Assembly: GCF_020905295.1 (NCBI RefSeq) | Contig: NZ_JAJJMM010000001.1 | Location: 2,046,001-2,110,000, forward strand | Length of the DNA: 64,000 nt | Direction of reading: 5' to 3' | DNA from: Flavobacterium piscisymbiosum | Lineage (GTDB): Bacteria; Bacteroidota; Bacteroidia; Flavobacteriales; Flavobacteriaceae | Part shown: in pieces, positions 31,517-40,663 of the stretch | Position numbering within the stretch: position 1 is the first letter of the stretch | How the letters are laid out: every line of letters begins with the position of its first letter | The notes under the pieces: model-generated | Database searches by the model: none | What the model was told of the DNA's origin: nothing | The model's input: the letters and a program-made list of their open reading frames with translations, nothing else | Position numbers and translations under genes: made by a program

Positions 31517-31802
31517 AATAGAAAATAGAATAAAGAATAAAGAAAATAGAGTAGAAGGCAAATTTAAGAGTTCTTTTTTATCGAAATGCCTCTATGTTCT
31601 ATTCTCCATTTTCTTTTCTCTCAGTGCTAACGCTCAATGTGCGATGTGTCGCGCTGCACTTGCAGGGGATTCGAATACTAAAAAAGCTGAAGCTGTAAAT
31701 AACGGAATCGTTTATTTGATGGTGATTCCTTATTTATTGGTCGTTGTAATTGGAGTTCTTGTTTATAGAATGTACAAATCGAAAGCAAAAAAAGCAGAAT
31801 AA
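31509..31802 (+). CDS. Small membrane protein with CAMCRAAL motif
   Basis: 97 residues: a long charged N-terminus (MFKIENRIKNKENRVEG), a first hydrophobic segment ending SANAQ, then CAMCRAALAGD and a second membrane helix with a Lys-rich tail. The start overlaps the DUF420 stop by 8 bp (ATGTTTAA). A shorter start is not available before the first helix, although the charged leader looks odd for a signal peptide. The Cys-x-x-Cys after the cleavage-like site could bind metal or heme, or form a disulfide. Its position at the end of an oxidase-assembly operon suggests a respiratory role; the function is unknown. Confidence 0.75.
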   Translation: MFKIENRIKNKENRVEGKFKSSFLSKCLYVLFSIFFSLSANAQCAMCRAALAGDSNTKKAEAVNNGIVYLMVIPYLLVVVIGVLVYRMYKSKAKKAE

Positions 31803-31823
31803 ATTTTATTCTGCTTTTTTTTT
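31787..31823. terminator. Bidirectional terminator between convergent genes
   Basis: AAAGCAGAATAAA pairs perfectly with TTTTATTCTGCTTT. A T run follows on the plus strand and an A run precedes it, so it can end both the plus-strand operon and the minus-strand DUF4403 gene. Confidence 0.88.
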
Positions 31824-31832
31824 ATTTTTGTT

Positions 31833-33239
31833 CTATTTCAATCCATCAACAGAAACATTTACCGTTCCGTTTATTTTTATAAAAGCGATAATCGCCTGAT
31901 TGGTCAGCTGGATTTTATCAAACTGAATGTCTTCCATTTTTCCATTTACAAAAACACCCGGCATTGGCGAATAGTTTTTAAGATAATTGGCCATGGTCTT
32001 TTTACCTTCTTCTAAATTGGGCTGAATCGAGTAGCGGCAGCTTTCTTCCATTTTTCTTAATATATAACCTTGGCCCAGCCAGCTTGCAGTTCTCATTAAT
32101 TTGCTTTTGGTATCTAAAACATAATCAAGGTTTTCAAAATAAATTTCTTTTGTCTGAGGGTTGTATTGTGGAACTCCATTTAAGTAAAGTGTTCCGTTTA
32201 TTGATCCTAAAACATCAAGTGCAATAACCATTTTGCCGTTTTTGTGCCAGATCGAAACATTTTTTACGGTAATTTTTTTTCCGCCGGAACCAAATTCCTG
32301 ACCTGCAAAATTTTTGGTCATGATCTTTGAAGCGTCTATATAAGTAGAAATGGCTGCAATATTCGCTGAAATTTGATTTGGGATTTTTGTTACCGGTTTC
32401 AATACAATTTTACTGGCACTGTATCTGGATTCAGGTTGTTTCCCTACAATAGTTTCCATATTGCATTTCATTCCCATATCTAGTAAAAACAAATCGTTCT
32501 TAAGTTTAGCATTGGTAGAATAAACTTCAATAGGAACAATTCTTAGCCAGCTCTCATAAGTATCGCTCATCTGGAATGGCGTACAGATTTTTTCTAAAGC
32601 TGTTAAAACATTTGGTTTAAAATCCATCGACTGTTCGATCGCTTCATCAATTTTCTTTTCAATTTTCGATTTAAAAATAGAAATCGCAGGATTTACTAAA
32701 TAAGTAATAGGCATGCTTTTTCCAAATACCATCATGGTTGGACTTTCGTTCCAGTCTAAAGATTTGAATTCGGTTTTTGTATTTAATTTCCAGTTCGTCA
32801 AAGCCACTTCGCTGGATAAAGTGATTACACCATTTAAATTAAATTCTCTAACATCGTAAAGTTCTACCCCAAGTTTTTTTGTGCCTATTCTGTATTTGAT
32901 GGTGGCTTTTAGAGGCAGAATTGTTTTTATTTTTTTGTTCGGGTTTGCAGGATCGTTCTGAATTTTTATGGGAGCCTGTTTCCAGATCTTCATTTCGATA
33001 TCATCATCTTCGATGTTGTTGTCTTCGTAAATTAAACCATTCAATAAAGTATTGGTTTGGTTTTGAATGTCGCTCAGTTTTACAGTGATGGGTAAGTTAA
33101 TAAACGAAGGATTTGCATCGTAAACTAACGGACTTGCGTCATCTGGTTCTGGTTTTAGCGTTTCTAATTTTTGAGTTGTCGAACAACTGGTAACAGCGGT
33201 AAGTACCGTAAACAGAGAAATAATTGAAAAAAACTTCAT
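31833..33239 (-). CDS. DUF4403 family lipoprotein
   Basis: 468 residues with a lipoprotein signal (lipobox-like VTSC near residue 19). The mature part has the DUF4403 pattern: a start at LPITVKLSDIQNQTN, alternating strands, and repeats of long lipid-binding-like (SMP/BPI-like) segments. The function is unknown; the fold suggests binding or shuttling of a hydrophobic ligand in the periplasm. It is monocistronic. Confidence 0.85.
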   Translation of the reverse strand: MKFFSIISLFTVLTAVTSCSTTQKLETLKPEPDDASPLVYDANPSFINLPITVKLSDIQNQTNTLLNGLIYEDNNIEDDDIEMKIWKQAPIKIQNDPANPNKKIKTILPLKATIKYRIGTKKLGVELYDVREFNLNGVITLSSEVALTNWKLNTKTEFKSLDWNESPTMMVFGKSMPITYLVNPAISIFKSKIEKKIDEAIEQSMDFKPNVLTALEKICTPFQMSDTYESWLRIVPIEVYSTNAKLKNDLFLLDMGMKCNMETIVGKQPESRYSASKIVLKPVTKIPNQISANIAAISTYIDASKIMTKNFAGQEFGSGGKKITVKNVSIWHKNGKMVIALDVLGSINGTLYLNGVPQYNPQTKEIYFENLDYVLDTKSKLMRTASWLGQGYILRKMEESCRYSIQPNLEEGKKTMANYLKNYSPMPGVFVNGKMEDIQFDKIQLTNQAIIAFIKINGTVNVSVDGLK

Positions 33240-33262
33240 CTTTAAGATTTTTTTAAGTGATG

Positions 33263-33270
33263 CAAAATTA
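33263..33270 (-). promoter_or_regulatory. -7 box of the DUF4403 gene
   Basis: TAATTTTG on the minus strand matches TAnnTTTG, 23 bases before the ATG (33237-33239). No clear TTG box. Confidence 0.5.
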
Positions 33271-33415
33271 AGAAAACAATTATATTATCTTAAAAAAGTG
33301 TAACAATAGATATAGAATTGAGTCTTATTGTAATAGCTAAACGGAATTATTAACGTTTCATTATCATAAATTACTTAATAAAAATGTTATTATTGTTTTA
33401 AAATTTAACAATACC

Positions 33416-34117
33416 ATGATCGAAATCAAAGATTTACACAAGTCCTATAAAATGGGAAATTCAGAGTTACATGTGTTAAAAGGGATTAATTTTAATATCG
33501 AAGAAGGAGAATTAGTAGCGATTATGGGATCGTCAGGATCTGGAAAATCTACGCTCTTAAATATTTTAGGAATTCTTGATGAAGCAGATTCTGGTAGTTA
33601 TATTTTAGACAAGACTCCAATTAAAAATCTAAACGAAACAATAGCGTCCAGATATCGAAATAAATTTTTGGGGTTTGTATTTCAATCATTCAATTTAATA
33701 AATTATAAAACAGCACTTGATAACGTTGCGATGCCTTTGTACTATCAGGGTATAAAGCGAAAAGAACGTTACGAGATTGCAATGAAATATTTAGAGAAAG
33801 TAGGTTTAGGCTCACATTCGCATCATTTGCCAAATGAGCTTTCAGGAGGTCAAAAACAGCGTGTTGCAATAGCCAGGGCATTGGCTTCAAACCCGAAAGT
33901 TTTGTTGGCAGATGAGCCAACAGGAGCTTTGGATACTAAGACTTCTTATGAAGTTATGGAACTTATACAGGGAATTAACGATGAAGGGAAAACGATTTTA
34001 ATCGTAACACACGAACCTGATATTGCTGCAATGTGCAAAAGAAATGTGGTCCTGAAAGACGGATTAATTATCGATGATAAAAAAGTAGAACAAGTTAGAG
34101 CGTCATCTTATGTTTAA
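33416..34117 (+). CDS. MacB/LolD-type ABC transporter ATP-binding protein
   Basis: 233 residues. Walker A is GSSGSGKST (38-46), the signature is LSGGQKQRVAIARAL, and Walker B is VLLADEPTGALD; the H-loop is VTHEPD. This is the MacB/LolD group of ATPases that drive mechanotransmission-type transporters. It heads a six-gene exporter operon and overlaps the first permease by 8 bp (ATGTTTAA), which indicates coupled synthesis. Confidence 0.95.
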   Translation: MIEIKDLHKSYKMGNSELHVLKGINFNIEEGELVAIMGSSGSGKSTLLNILGILDEADSGSYILDKTPIKNLNETIASRYRNKFLGFVFQSFNLINYKTALDNVAMPLYYQGIKRKERYEIAMKYLEKVGLGSHSHHLPNELSGGQKQRVAIARALASNPKVLLADEPTGALDTKTSYEVMELIQGINDEGKTILIVTHEPDIAAMCKRNVVLKDGLIIDDKKVEQVRASSYV

Positions 34118-35354
34118 TATTGAACGTTGGCAGGAAATCTTTGAAGCAATCTCTAAAAACCGGTTAAGAACATTTCTTACCGGAGTTTCTGTGGCATCAG
34201 GAATTTTTATTTTAGTGATTTTGCTTGGTGCGGGTAAAGGCCTTCAAAATGGAATTCAAAAGCAATTTGAACAAGATGCTGTTGGAATCATTGTTGTTTG
34301 GTCGGGGACTACCACAAAACCTTATAAAGGGTTGAATCCGGGGAGACAGATTCAATTTAGAAACGGTGATTACAATGCATCGGTACAGAAATTTGAAGAT
34401 AAATTAGATTTAAGGGCCGCTAGTTATAACTTTTGGGGAGGCGCTTTTTCATACGGTAAAGAATCAGGAAGTTACCAATATAGAGGAGTTGATCCCGATT
34501 TTGCAGGTGTAGAAAATGTCACTGTTGTTCAGGGTCGATTTATTAATAACAGTGACCTTGCTAACAACGAGAAAGTAGCTGCTATTGGAATGAAAGTAAA
34601 AACAGATTTATTCAAAGACAGTGATCCTTTAGGTAAAGAAATTTTAATAAATAATGTCAATTTTAAAGTTGTAGGGGTTTTTACAGATCCGGGAGGAGAA
34701 CGAGAAGAAGCGAGAGCTTATTTGCCTAAAACAACAGTGCAACGCGCTTTTGGAGGTGGAGATAAAATAAGTAATTTATTTTTTACTTTAAAAAAGACAG
34801 ATAATTATGATCAGGCTCTGGCGCAATCTCAAAAATTTACTCAGGATTTGAAGGATCTTCTTAAGAGCAGAAACACCGTAGCTCCTGCTGATGATAGTGG
34901 CGTTGGTGTTTACAATTCTGTAGAAGAAGGGAAGAAATTTTATGATTTAAACCTTTATATCCGATTGTTTTTCTGGTGGGTTGGTATTTGTACTATTATT
35001 GCCGGAGTTGTAGGAGTAAGTAATATCATGCTTATTATAGTAAAGGAAAGAACCAAAGAAATCGGAATTAGAAAAGCTTTGGGAGCATCGCCATTTTCTA
35101 TTGTTTCTATGATACTTCATGAATCTATTTTTATTACCACTATTGCTGGTTTTGTTGGATTACTGGCTAGTTTATTATTGTTAGAATTTGTGGGGCCTAT
35201 GGTTCAAAGTGAATATTTCAGAAACCCTGAAGTAGATTTCAGCGTAGCCTTAACCACATTGGTATTGCTTGTCTTTGCAGGTGCAATGGCAGGATTTTTC
35301 CCAGCATACAGAGCAGCCAAAATAAAACCTATTGTAGCACTTAGAGACGAATAA
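34110..35354 (+). CDS. MacB-type ABC transporter permease 1
   Basis: 414 residues: one N-terminal helix (about 20-45), a periplasmic MacB core domain (about 50-280), and three C-terminal helices with the FtsX signature (GVVGVSNIMLIIVKERTKEIGIRKALGA). It is a stand-alone permease, unlike E. coli MacB where permease and ATPase are fused. It ends 2 bp before a second permease, so the working unit may be a heterodimer. Confidence 0.93.
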   Translation: MFNIERWQEIFEAISKNRLRTFLTGVSVASGIFILVILLGAGKGLQNGIQKQFEQDAVGIIVVWSGTTTKPYKGLNPGRQIQFRNGDYNASVQKFEDKLDLRAASYNFWGGAFSYGKESGSYQYRGVDPDFAGVENVTVVQGRFINNSDLANNEKVAAIGMKVKTDLFKDSDPLGKEILINNVNFKVVGVFTDPGGEREEARAYLPKTTVQRAFGGGDKISNLFFTLKKTDNYDQALAQSQKFTQDLKDLLKSRNTVAPADDSGVGVYNSVEEGKKFYDLNLYIRLFFWWVGICTIIAGVVGVSNIMLIIVKERTKEIGIRKALGASPFSIVSMILHESIFITTIAGFVGLLASLLLLEFVGPMVQSEYFRNPEVDFSVALTTLVLLVFAGAMAGFFPAYRAAKIKPIVALRDE

Positions 35355-35356
35355 TT

Positions 35357-36625
35357 ATGTTTAATAAAGATAATTGGGATGAGATTTTACAGGCTTTGAC
35401 AGCTAACATTTTCAGAACGGTCCTAACTGCATTTGGAGTATTTTGGGGAATATTTATTTTGGTAATATTACTTGCAGCCGGAAAAGGCCTTGAAAATGGT
35501 GTGAAAAAAGATTTTGACGGAATAGCGACTAATACTATGTTTATGTGGAGTCAGACTACCTCAAAAGCATATAAAGGTTTGCCTAAAACACGTCGTTATG
35601 ATTTTAAAAATAGTGATGTGGCTTCTTTAAGAGCTGCGTTTCCGGATTTGTTGTATGTTTCGCCCAGAAACCAGTTAGGGAATTCTAGTAGCGGAACAAA
35701 CAATGTGGTACGTGGTACAAAAACATCTGCTTTTTCTGTTTACGGAGATTATCCTGAATTGATCAAGCAACAGCCAATGGACATTATAAAAGGCCGTTTT
35801 GTAAATCAGCAGGATATTGAGCAAAGAAGAAAGGTAGCTGTGATTGGAAAAGGTGTTATTAGCGAACTTTACGGAAAAGAAGAGGAGGCTATTGGGACTT
35901 ACTTAAAAATAAACGGAATCAATTTTATGGTAGTGGGAGTTTATAATTCGAAGCAGACCGGTGGAAATGCAGAGGAAGAACAAAAGAATATATTTGTACC
36001 CTTTACTACTTTTCAGCAAGCTTTTAATTATGGTGACAAAGTAGGATGGATGGCTATTACAGCAATAGATGAAGTTTCTATTACGGATTTAAAGCCAAAA
36101 ATTTTTGATCATATGAAGATGCTTCATTCGGTACATCCAAAGGATGATCGTGCTATTGGAAACTATGATATGTACGAACAATTTGGTAAAGTGCAAAGTT
36201 TGTTTGATATCTTAAAAATCATTGCTTATTTTGTAGGATCTTTAGTGCTTATTTCAGGGGTTATCGGAATCTCGAATATTATGCTGATTGTAGTTAAAGA
36301 ACGTACGAAAGAAATCGGGATTCGAAGAGCCTTGGGAGCGACTCCGGGAGCAATTCGAAGTCAGATTTTATCAGAATCTATATTTTTGACTATTATATCA
36401 GGTATGTTTGGTGTTGCTGTGGCAACTGGGGTGATTGCGTTGCTAAATATGGCATTAGATTCGATGCCGCCGGGAAGTAATACTATGTTTTCTAACCCAA
36501 GCGTAGATTTAAGAGTTGTATTTGTTGCGTTATTAATATTAGTAGGATCAGGTTTGCTGGCAGGATTTATTCCGGCGCAGACCGCAATTAATGTGAAGCC
36601 CGTAGACGCTTTACGAACAGAATAA
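35357..36625 (+). CDS. MacB-type ABC transporter permease 2
   Basis: 422 residues with the same architecture as permease 1 (ISGVIGISNIMLIVVKERTKEIGIRRALGA) but clearly diverged in the periplasmic domain. Same operon, 39 bp before the adaptor gene. The pair shares one ATPase gene. Confidence 0.93.
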   Translation: MFNKDNWDEILQALTANIFRTVLTAFGVFWGIFILVILLAAGKGLENGVKKDFDGIATNTMFMWSQTTSKAYKGLPKTRRYDFKNSDVASLRAAFPDLLYVSPRNQLGNSSSGTNNVVRGTKTSAFSVYGDYPELIKQQPMDIIKGRFVNQQDIEQRRKVAVIGKGVISELYGKEEEAIGTYLKINGINFMVVGVYNSKQTGGNAEEEQKNIFVPFTTFQQAFNYGDKVGWMAITAIDEVSITDLKPKIFDHMKMLHSVHPKDDRAIGNYDMYEQFGKVQSLFDILKIIAYFVGSLVLISGVIGISNIMLIVVKERTKEIGIRRALGATPGAIRSQILSESIFLTIISGMFGVAVATGVIALLNMALDSMPPGSNTMFSNPSVDLRVVFVALLILVGSGLLAGFIPAQTAINVKPVDALRTE

Positions 36626-36664
36626 ATTATCAATCAAAATATAATCGATTAAACCAAAAACAAA

Positions 36665-37780
36665 ATGAAAAAAGGAGTAACCGTAACCATTTTAATCTTT
36701 ATTGCTATAGTTTTCTTTGGCGCACTATATTATTTGTATGCTAAAAACCAACAATCTCCAATTGTTTTTCAAACTGAAAAAGCAGAGGTTAAAACAATCG
36801 TAAAAACGGCAATTGCAACCGGTAACATTCAGCCTGATGAAGAAGTTCTAATCAAACCAAACATTTCAGGTATTATAGAAGAAGTATATATCAAAGCGGG
36901 AGAGAAAATCAAAGCGGGAGATATGATCGCCAAAATTAGAGTAGTAGCTAATGTATCTAATGTTAGTAATACCCAAAATCAGGTACAAACGGCTAAAATT
37001 GCTTTAGACAATCAGGAAAAAATCTATAAAAGACAAAAAACTTTGTTTGATAAAGATGTGATTTCTGCAAATGATTTTGATGCGGCTCAATTGGCTTATA
37101 CGCAGGCAAAACAAAATTATCTGGCTGCAAAACAAAGCTTAGATATCGTAAAAACAGGAACAACAACATCATTGGGAAGTTATGCTAATACCCTAATTCG
37201 CTCAACGGTAACGGGAATGGTTTTGGCAGTTCCGGTAAAAGTAGGGAATCAGGTTATCGAAAGTAATAATTTTAATGAAGGAACTACAATTGCAAGTGTT
37301 GCTGATGTTGGAAGAATGATTTTTATTGGAAAAATTGACGAATCTGAAGTAGGTAAAATCAAAGAAAAAATGCCAATTGAAATTACAGTTGGAGCTATCG
37401 AAAACAAAAAATTCGAAGCTGCTTTAACAGATATTGCTCCAAAAGGAGTGGTAGAAAACGGAGCGATTCAGTTTGAAATAAAAGCCAAATTAGAAAATAG
37501 AGATGCCACTTTTATCAGAGCCGGTTTAAGTGCAAATGCTTCTATCATTTTAGAAAAAGCAGAAAAAGTTTTGGCTGTTAAAGAGTCATTGGTTCAATTT
37601 GATAAAAAAACACAAAAACCATATGTTGAAATTGAAACAGCTCCTCAAAAATTTAAAAGACAAGATTTGGTTTTAGGAGTTAGCGACGGAATTTATGTTC
37701 AGGTGAAAAGCGGACTTAAAAATACTGATAAAATTAAAATATGGAATCAGGGTTTGATCAATGAAGGAGAGAAAAAATAA
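36665..37780 (+). CDS. Periplasmic adaptor (HlyD/MacA-like) 1
   Basis: 371 residues: an N-terminal membrane anchor (about 5-25), a biotinyl-lipoyl-like half motif (EEVYIKAGEKIKAGDMIAKI), a coiled-coil hairpin (about 100-160; QEKIYKRQKTLFDKDVISANDFD), a second lipoyl half, a beta-barrel domain and a membrane-proximal domain. Links an inner membrane transporter to a TolC-type duct. Followed by the outer membrane component. Confidence 0.9.
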   Translation: MKKGVTVTILIFIAIVFFGALYYLYAKNQQSPIVFQTEKAEVKTIVKTAIATGNIQPDEEVLIKPNISGIIEEVYIKAGEKIKAGDMIAKIRVVANVSNVSNTQNQVQTAKIALDNQEKIYKRQKTLFDKDVISANDFDAAQLAYTQAKQNYLAAKQSLDIVKTGTTTSLGSYANTLIRSTVTGMVLAVPVKVGNQVIESNNFNEGTTIASVADVGRMIFIGKIDESEVGKIKEKMPIEITVGAIENKKFEAALTDIAPKGVVENGAIQFEIKAKLENRDATFIRAGLSANASIILEKAEKVLAVKESLVQFDKKTQKPYVEIETAPQKFKRQDLVLGVSDGIYVQVKSGLKNTDKIKIWNQGLINEGEKK

Positions 37781-37862
37781 TTTGAAAGTATAAAAGAGTT
37801 TTTGGTTTTAAAAAATGTTAAATTTGCGTAGCATCGTTTTACTGCGCTTTCATTCAAAATAT

Positions 37863-39248
37863 ATGAAAATAAATAAATATAATAGTCTTGTTTTTGCCAT
37901 GCTTTTCGGGTTTGGTTTATCATCTCAGGCACAATCAAAACAATGGACATTAGAAGAATGCGTTCGTTATGCATTAGATAATAATATCACTATAAAATTA
38001 TCAGAATTGGATGTTAAAAATGCAGCAATTGATAAAAAAGGTGCATTTGGTAATTATCTTCCATCAGTAAGCGGAGATGCTTCACACTCCTGGAACATAG
38101 GTCTTAACGTTAACCCTGTTACTAATATTGCTACCACTCAAACTACACAATATTCTTCAGTGGCAGTTAATGCAGGAGTTGATATCTATAAAGGGTTGCA
38201 AAATCAAAATACATATCGAAGAGCTAAGCTTTCTATTATAGCATCAAAATATCAATTATTAAAAATGCAGGAAGATATTTCGTTGAATGTAGCCAATGCA
38301 TTTTTGGAAATTCTTTTTAATAAAGAAAATTTAAAAGTAAAAAAAGAACAATTGTCCATTGATCAAAAACGTTTGGCGCGTTCTCAGGAAATGGTGAATG
38401 CAGGTACAATTCCGCGTGGTGATTTATACGATTTAAAAGCTACTGAAGCAACAGATCAACAAGCAATAATTGTTGCTGAAAACAGTTTATTAATTTCCAA
38501 ATTAAGTTTAGCGCAGCTTTTACAATTAAAAGAATTTGCAGATTTTGATGTTGTAGACGATACAAATGCAAAAGATGAAAATAATATCCTGGCGCAGACG
38601 CCGGTTGATATTTATAACAAAGCCAAAGAAATAAGAACAGAATTAAAATTGGCTCAAACGAATCTTGAAGTGGCAGAAAAAAATGTTGCTATTGCAAGAG
38701 GTGCTTATCAGCCAACACTTAGAGGTTTCTATCAATTTAGTACCAGAGCCAGTTATAGCGACAGAGTTATAGGTGTTGATGCTAATAATCAGCCGGTTTT
38801 AGCTGGTCCTCTGCCAATTTTTGATCAGTTCAGTGATAATAAAGGACATAATTTTGGTTTTCAATTGAGTGTTCCTATTTTTAATGGCTTCTCAGTTAAA
38901 AATAATGTTGAGCGAAATAAAGTAAGTTTAGAGAAATCTAAAATAGATTTAGAGCAAAAAAGTTTAGATTTGCAACGTAACGTTTACACTGCTTTTACAG
39001 ACGCAAAAGGAGCTTTAAATGCTTATGAATCATCAACGGTAACTTTAGAAGCAAGACAGCAGGCTTACAATTATGCAAAAGAAAAGTATGATGTTGGTTT
39101 GATGAATTCATTCGATTTTACACAGGCTCAGACATTGTTAACCAATGCTCAGTCAGACGTTATCAGAACAAAATACGATTACATGTTCAAAATAAAAATA
39201 CTTGAATTCTACTTTGGAATTCCAATAGTTCCAATTATCACAAAATAA
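37863..39248 (+). CDS. TolC family outer membrane efflux protein
   Basis: 461 residues with a signal peptide (MKINKYNSLVFAMLFGFGLSSQAQS) and two outer membrane factor repeats of long helices (WTLEECVRYALDNNITI at the start; YDVGLMNSFDFTQAQTLL near the end). Forms the trimeric export duct. An in-frame ATG at 37815 would add 16 residues before the signal peptide, but a TAAATTTG box (37819-37826) overlaps it, so 37863 is preferred. It sits between two adaptor genes. Confidence 0.92.
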   Translation: MKINKYNSLVFAMLFGFGLSSQAQSKQWTLEECVRYALDNNITIKLSELDVKNAAIDKKGAFGNYLPSVSGDASHSWNIGLNVNPVTNIATTQTTQYSSVAVNAGVDIYKGLQNQNTYRRAKLSIIASKYQLLKMQEDISLNVANAFLEILFNKENLKVKKEQLSIDQKRLARSQEMVNAGTIPRGDLYDLKATEATDQQAIIVAENSLLISKLSLAQLLQLKEFADFDVVDDTNAKDENNILAQTPVDIYNKAKEIRTELKLAQTNLEVAEKNVAIARGAYQPTLRGFYQFSTRASYSDRVIGVDANNQPVLAGPLPIFDQFSDNKGHNFGFQLSVPIFNGFSVKNNVERNKVSLEKSKIDLEQKSLDLQRNVYTAFTDAKGALNAYESSTVTLEARQQAYNYAKEKYDVGLMNSFDFTQAQTLLTNAQSDVIRTKYDYMFKIKILEFYFGIPIVPIITK

Positions 39249-39254
39249 TTTATT

Positions 39255-40547
39255 ATGTCAAAAAAAACAATTTATTTCTTACTAGGTGGTGCAGTAGTCA
39301 TTATCGCAGTTTTAATTGGTCTTTCGAAAGCGGGAGTAATAGGAAATAAAGATGAAGGAAAAGAAGTAGAGGTTTCAAAAGTAATAGCTTCAACCATTGT
39401 TGAAACGGTATCTGCAACTGGTAAAATTCAGCCCGAAATCGAAGTGAAGCTTTCCTCTATGGTGTCGGGCGAAATTATTGCACTTAACGTGAAAGAAGGA
39501 CAAGTTGTAAAAAAAGGAGATTTGCTGGTTAAAATAAATCCTGATTTATATACCTCCGGATTAGATCGTTCTGTTGCTAATTTATCTGGAACTAAAGCAG
39601 GTTTAACACAGTCTGAAGCAAGTTACAAAGAAGCAAAAGCAAGTTACGAACGTAATAAAACTTTGTATGATAAAGGAGTAATCTCAAAATCAGATTGGGA
39701 CAAAGCTATTTCTACTTATGAAGTAGCAAAAGCAACAAGACAAAATGCTTATTATAATGTTCAGAGTGCTTCGGCATCTGTTACAGAAGCAAGAGATAAT
39801 TTAGGGCGTACCTTAATTTACGCTCCTGCTGCGGGAACAATTTCGGTTTTAAATGTCGAATTAGGAGAGCGTGTTTTGGGAACGCAGCAAATGGCAGGAA
39901 CAGAACTTTTGAGAGTCGCAAACCTAAACAATATGGAAGTTGAAGTAGATGTCAACGAAAATGATATTGTAAAAGTAAAAATTGGCGATGAAGCCAATGT
40001 TGAAGTGGATGCTTATCTAAAAAAGAAATTCAAAGGTACGGTAACCAGCATTTCTAACTCTGCAAGTACAACGCTAACATCTGATCAGGTAACGAATTTT
40101 AAAGTAAAAGTTCGTATCCTGAAAGAATCCTATCAGGATTTGTTAGAAGGGCAGCCTGACACTTATTCGCCTTTTAGACCAGGAATGACAGCGACCGTAG
40201 ATATTATTACAAGAACCAAAAGTAATGTTTTGGCAGTGCCTATTAGTGCTGTAGTTGTAAAAGCAGACACTACTGCTGTAACCGCGGTTAAGATTGAAGA
40301 ACCAAGTGACGATAAAAAAGCAGCTCCAAAAAGCGACAAAAAATTCGAATGTGTTTTTGTTAAAGTAGGGGATAAAGCAAAAATCAGAGTCATTAAAACA
40401 GGTATTCAGGACGATACGAATATTGAAGTAATGACAGGATTAAAACCTGGTGATGTGGTGATTACCGGACCGTATACAACGGTTTCTAAAGAACTGAATT
40501 CTGGTGATAAAGTCAAGCTTAAAAAAGCTGATTTGCCTAAGAAATAA
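39255..40547 (+). CDS. Periplasmic adaptor (MacA/RND type) 2
   Basis: 430 residues with an N-terminal anchor (about 5-27), lipoyl halves (IALNVKEGQVVKKGDLLVKI), an alpha hairpin (about 95-175; SYERNKTLYDKGVISKSDWD), a beta barrel, and a membrane-proximal domain. An Ala/Lys/Asp-rich insert (about 350-370; EPSDDKKAAPKSDKKFE) is unusual. It is longer and more MacA-like than adaptor 1. It starts 6 bp after the TolC gene. Confidence 0.92.
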   Translation: MSKKTIYFLLGGAVVIIAVLIGLSKAGVIGNKDEGKEVEVSKVIASTIVETVSATGKIQPEIEVKLSSMVSGEIIALNVKEGQVVKKGDLLVKINPDLYTSGLDRSVANLSGTKAGLTQSEASYKEAKASYERNKTLYDKGVISKSDWDKAISTYEVAKATRQNAYYNVQSASASVTEARDNLGRTLIYAPAAGTISVLNVELGERVLGTQQMAGTELLRVANLNNMEVEVDVNENDIVKVKIGDEANVEVDAYLKKKFKGTVTSISNSASTTLTSDQVTNFKVKVRILKESYQDLLEGQPDTYSPFRPGMTATVDIITRTKSNVLAVPISAVVVKADTTAVTAVKIEEPSDDKKAAPKSDKKFECVFVKVGDKAKIRVIKTGIQDDTNIEVMTGLKPGDVVITGPYTTVSKELNSGDKVKLKKADLPKK

Positions 40548-40569
40548 ATAAAATCTCTTTAGAGATATT

Positions 40570-40632
40570 GTCAACCTGAGCGAAGTCGAACAATTGGAAA
40601 GTAAAAAGAACTTCGACTTCGCTTAGTCTGAC
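40570..40632. repeat. REP-like inverted repeat (GAGCGAAGTCGAA type)
   Basis: Left arm GTCAACCTGAGCGAAGTCGAA (40570-40590) is matched by an inverted right arm (40612-40632) at 18 of 21 positions, with a 21-base centre. The AGCGAAGTCGAA core is one I associate with dispersed intergenic palindromes in Bacteroidota. No T run follows, so it does not look like a simple terminator. Confidence 0.65.
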
Positions 40633-40663
40633 CTATTAATAATAACATTAAAAAAATAATACA

